From Porphyrobacter sp. (GTDB lineage: Bacteria; Pseudomonadota; Alphaproteobacteria; Sphingomonadales; Sphingomonadaceae): a stretch of DNA of 64,000 bases. Below the pieces are notes generated by a model that did no database searches, had not been told where the DNA came from, and saw only the letters and a program-made list of their open reading frames with translations. The position numbers were made by a program, and so were the translations under genes. The DNA lies in the NCBI GenBank assembly GCA_017744315.1, contig JAGIBN010000002.1:124001-188000 (forward strand), written 5' to 3'. This document shows positions 61,309 through 64,000 of the stretch, in pieces (positions within the stretch are counted from its first letter, which is position 1; every line of letters starts with the position of its first letter).

Positions 61309-62553
61309 ATGGCCACCCGCCTCATTGTCGTCGTGGCGTGCTTCTTCATGCCCTGGCAGTTGGCGCGCTTGCCTCAGAACAATCTGAGCATTTCCGACGT
61401 GCTGTTTGCGGCAGGCTGCATGGTGCTTCTTCTGTCAGGCAAGCTGCGGGTCGACATATTCGGCCGGCTGACGCTCTTCTGGATCGGCGGCCTGGCGGTG
61501 ATGCTCGGAGCTTTGCTGGTCAGTTCGCTCGTCAGCGGTGAGCCGGACCGCTGGATACCGGTCGCGGCGCAGTACTTTTTCGCGTTGCTGCTCATTCCGA
61601 TGGTTCTGCGGAGCTGCGACCGGTTGACATTGCAGACGGCTGTGACGGGCTTCGTCGTAGCGGTTGCCATTTCCCAGCTCATCGGATTGCTGATCATCCA
61701 GTTCCTGACGTTCGATCAGATCGAGCCCTACGTCGGCCGAACCGTCCTGTCGGGCAATGGCCGGTTAGGAACGTTGACGGGCGAGCCGAATTCGAATGGA
61801 GCAGTCTGCGTCTACGCGCTGGTCATGTTGCTCCACTGCGCGATGGATCGCCGTATGCCCGTACGCGTAGCCTTGGTGTGCGGTGGACTGATCATCGCTG
61901 GCCTGATTGCGAGCGCCAGCTTCTCGGCCGTGGCGGCCGGCGCGCTCGCCGTTACTATCTTTCTGGTGCTGGGAAGGCTGTCGAACTTTGTCCGTTTTGC
62001 CGTCCCGCTGACACTTGTTGCGGTGATCTACGTCTGGTCCGGTGGGCCGCTGCCCAAGCCGTTCGAGGAGCGGGTGGTGGCTGCGATTACGACCGGAGAT
62101 CTCGATAAGGCCGGAACCTTCACCGGAAGAACTCAGCTAGTGGCCGAGGCCTGGGAGCTGGCAGACGACAACATGTTGATCGGTTTGGGAACCGACAGAT
62201 ATCGCGAGATTAGCCCGGAAGGTCTGCCAGTTCACAACCTTCATCTGCTGGTCCTGAACGAAGGCGGAGCACTCGCCAGCCTGGGGCTCAGTGCCATGCT
62301 GATCAGTATGTGCCTCACTAGCCTCCTGATCTGGCGAAACCATCGGCTCGACGGGGCTGCCTGTGCAGCCATCACGGCGGCCTTCCTGATTTATACGATG
62401 TCGATCCCGCACATGTATGCCCGCATCTGGATCGGCCCTCCGCTGATTGTCTTTGCGCTCGCTTTCGCAAGATATGAGCGAGCGACGCGACGAGACAGTG
62501 CAGAGTTGGCAGGTAACCGGTCCGTCAGGGACTCAATGCGCGTGTCGGGATAA
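61309..62553 (+). CDS. O-antigen ligase/polymerase-like membrane protein (Wzy-type)
   Basis: The 414-aa protein (from 61309) has about ten to twelve membrane spans and a large periplasmic loop with GRTQLVAEAWELADDNMLIGLGTDRYREI and HNLHLLVLNEGG. This is the pattern of Wzy polymerases and WaaL ligases; the latter two cannot be separated by eye. The ATG at 61309 has no clear ribosome site. In-frame codons reach back to 61207, and a frame starting at 61229 has a much better site in another phase. The true N-terminus is therefore uncertain. Confidence 0.8.
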   Translation: MATRLIVVVACFFMPWQLARLPQNNLSISDVLFAAGCMVLLLSGKLRVDIFGRLTLFWIGGLAVMLGALLVSSLVSGEPDRWIPVAAQYFFALLLIPMVLRSCDRLTLQTAVTGFVVAVAISQLIGLLIIQFLTFDQIEPYVGRTVLSGNGRLGTLTGEPNSNGAVCVYALVMLLHCAMDRRMPVRVALVCGGLIIAGLIASASFSAVAAGALAVTIFLVLGRLSNFVRFAVPLTLVAVIYVWSGGPLPKPFEERVVAAITTGDLDKAGTFTGRTQLVAEAWELADDNMLIGLGTDRYREISPEGLPVHNLHLLVLNEGGALASLGLSAMLISMCLTSLLIWRNHRLDGAACAAITAAFLIYTMSIPHMYARIWIGPPLIVFALAFARYERATRRDSAELAGNRSVRDSMRVSG

Positions 62554-62558
62554 GCGTC

Positions 62559-63974
62559 ATGGCCTCCCGATCGACCCCGAAGATTTCGCTCAGTGCGCTG
62601 CATCCGCGAGAGCTCGCGCGCAACTTGTACGCGTCGATAAGCCAAAACCCGCTTCTGAAGAGCCGCATCGGAAGTGTGGTTCACCTGCTGACCGGAAACT
62701 TTGGTGTCGCGGTCACGATGCTGGCAAGCACCGCGGTTGCTGCTCGCACGCTTGGAACCGCAGAGTTTGGTGCGCTTGCTCTAATTCTGGCTCTGGGTCG
62801 CGTCTGCGAGCGCCTGGTCAGGTTCGAGTCCTGGCAGCCGCTAATCCGGTTCGTGGCCGCCGAGGAGAACGCGGCCGATCCCCAGAGGCTGTCGCAACTT
62901 TACGCCTACGGCTTGCTCCTCGATGTCAGCAGCGCGTTTCTTGCGGCGATCCTTTGTATCGTGACGGGATGGGTGGCGGCTAGTCACGTCGGCTTGGCGC
63001 CGGATCAGGGATGGCTGGTAGCGGTCTACGCGGCCGCCATTGCCGTCAATTTCCGTGGCATGGCCAGCGCGGCCCTCCGCATGTCCGGCAAGTTCCGCAC
63101 GATCGCCTATGTGCAGTTCGTTGGCGGCCTGACGCGGCTTGCCTTGGCGCTCTTGGTCTATTTCATCGGGGGAAGCCTGGTCGAATTCATAGCCGTCTGG
63201 ACCTTCGCCCAGGTTCTCGACTCCATGGTGTTCAACTGGATCGGCTTGCGGGCTTTGGCGCAGAATGGAATTCCCAGCCCCTTCAAGGCGAGCTGGAGCG
63301 GGTTGCCGACGAAGTTTCCCGGCTTTCTCGGCTTCGCTTTCTCGACCAACCTTTCATCCGCCTTACGAACTCTGACCCACGAGGCAGACACCTTGCTGGT
63401 CGGCTTCTTTGCGGGGCCCACCGCCGCGGGTCTCTACTTCTTGTCGCGTCGCATCGCCAAGATTGCCCAGCAAGGCGGTGATCTGATCCAGACCGTCGCC
63501 TACCCTGATCTTGCTCGTATGTGGACAAGCAAAGGCATCGCCAACTTTGCCCAGACGGTGAAGTGGTTGCAGATTATCCTCGCGTTGGGTGCGGTGGTCG
63601 CGATTACCCTCTGTTGGTTTGCCGGCGAGCTGGCGCTGCATCTGGTCTTCGGGCCGGACTTCGTTCCAGCCTTTCCCATGTTGCTGGCCCAATTGTTCGC
63701 GGTCGCGCTCATACTGCATGCCGCCCCTTCGCGCTCGGCTTTGCTCGCGATGAATCGCCCGACTTATGTCCTAGCGATCGCTGCCGGCTCTACCGTAATT
63801 TTCTTCGCCACGGCGTTCGCGGCCATGCCGAGTCTCGGCGCGGTCGGCGTGAACCTCGCCCACATCGCCTTCGGCCTGGTGACCGCAGTCTCGCTCGACA
63901 TCGCCATGTGGCGAGGGCTGGGGCGTGTTCGCGCTGAGATGGGGACGCAGGAGCTTGAAGAGGCCAGCGCGTGA
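62559..63974 (+). CDS. Wzx-like polysaccharide flippase
   Basis: The 471-aa protein has about twelve membrane spans and the start HLLTGNFGVAVTMLASTAVAARTLGTAEFGALALI, typical of the MOP-superfamily oligosaccharide flippases. It should move lipid-linked repeat units to the periplasm for polymerisation. It lies five bases after the Wzy-like gene. The next gene starts inside its stop codon (GTGA). Confidence 0.88.
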   Translation: MASRSTPKISLSALHPRELARNLYASISQNPLLKSRIGSVVHLLTGNFGVAVTMLASTAVAARTLGTAEFGALALILALGRVCERLVRFESWQPLIRFVAAEENAADPQRLSQLYAYGLLLDVSSAFLAAILCIVTGWVAASHVGLAPDQGWLVAVYAAAIAVNFRGMASAALRMSGKFRTIAYVQFVGGLTRLALALLVYFIGGSLVEFIAVWTFAQVLDSMVFNWIGLRALAQNGIPSPFKASWSGLPTKFPGFLGFAFSTNLSSALRTLTHEADTLLVGFFAGPTAAGLYFLSRRIAKIAQQGGDLIQTVAYPDLARMWTSKGIANFAQTVKWLQIILALGAVVAITLCWFAGELALHLVFGPDFVPAFPMLLAQLFAVALILHAAPSRSALLAMNRPTYVLAIAAGSTVIFFATAFAAMPSLGAVGVNLAHIAFGLVTAVSLDIAMWRGLGRVRAEMGTQELEEASA

Positions 63975-64000
63975 ACGACATGCGGCCCATCTCGCAAGAG
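63971..64000 (+). CDS. Start of the next gene in the locus (3' truncated by window edge)
   Basis: A frame opens with GTG at 63971, overlapping the flippase stop by four bases, or with ATG at 63980. Only ten codons (xNDMRPISQE) are visible, too few for identification. Position suggests another polysaccharide gene. Confidence 0.5.
   Translation, partial: MNDMRPISQE

Overview
The window reads as chromosomal DNA of a GC-rich alphaproteobacterium, most likely a member of the Sphingomonadales. Pointers are the bamA-skp-fabZ-rpmE order without lpxD, a ccmCDEFGHI block without ccmAB, an EcfG-type general-stress promoter in front of a CsbD gene, and a sphingan-like exopolysaccharide locus. No transposase, integrase, prophage or CRISPR array was recognised. 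Genes are dense and many overlap by 1 to 4 bases, which implies translational coupling.

Region 1 (1-33 kb) is mostly housekeeping: outer-membrane biogenesis (bamA end, skp, fabZ), rpmE with a hairpin-rich leader, a GFA-type zinc protein overlapping a prolyl-4-hydroxylase-like oxygenase, tRNA-His, an amino-acid dehydrogenase, the cytochrome c maturation operon ccmCDEFGHI, kup, a MarC-family gene that seems to start at ATA, an OmpA-like protein, a minus-strand run dapF-mtaB-ftsY-yciB, a GGDEF-EAL protein, csbD, a ThDP enzyme, an LplT-like transporter, pgsA, rnd-oxyR, aspS, acpP-fabF-mltG, a 2H phosphoesterase and tRNA-Met(CAT).

Region 2 (33-44 kb) is mixed: a hexapeptide acetyltransferase, two L,D-transpeptidase-type genes, a ClC channel with CBS domains divergent from a MarR regulator, a sugar methyltransferase, a GtrB-like glycosyltransferase, a NarL/LuxR-type response regulator divergent from a PLDc_N protein, a transglutaminase-like protein and a TonB-C-like secreted protein.

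Region 3 (44.5-64 kb, continuing past the end) looks like an exopolysaccharide locus. It holds three lipoprotein pectate-lyase-like proteins (two a tandem duplication that includes the upstream DNA), a PIG-L deacetylase next to a formyltransferase-like protein, two GT4 glycosyltransferases, a membrane-bound CapD/PglF-type dehydratase, a DegT aminotransferase, a sulfotransferase, a short Wza-like lipoprotein, an outer-membrane beta-barrel, a Wzy/ligase-like protein and a Wzx-like flippase. The inferred pathway makes an amino-deoxy sugar, trims or re-acylates amines, assembles and possibly sulfates a repeat unit, flips and polymerises it, and exports it. The lyases would trim or release the polymer. 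The most interesting points are the deacetylase/formyltransferase-like pair with an altered active-site motif, the duplicated lyase module with its promoter, the lyase-glycosyltransferase overlap, and an EF-hand loop inside the periplasmic chaperone Skp.
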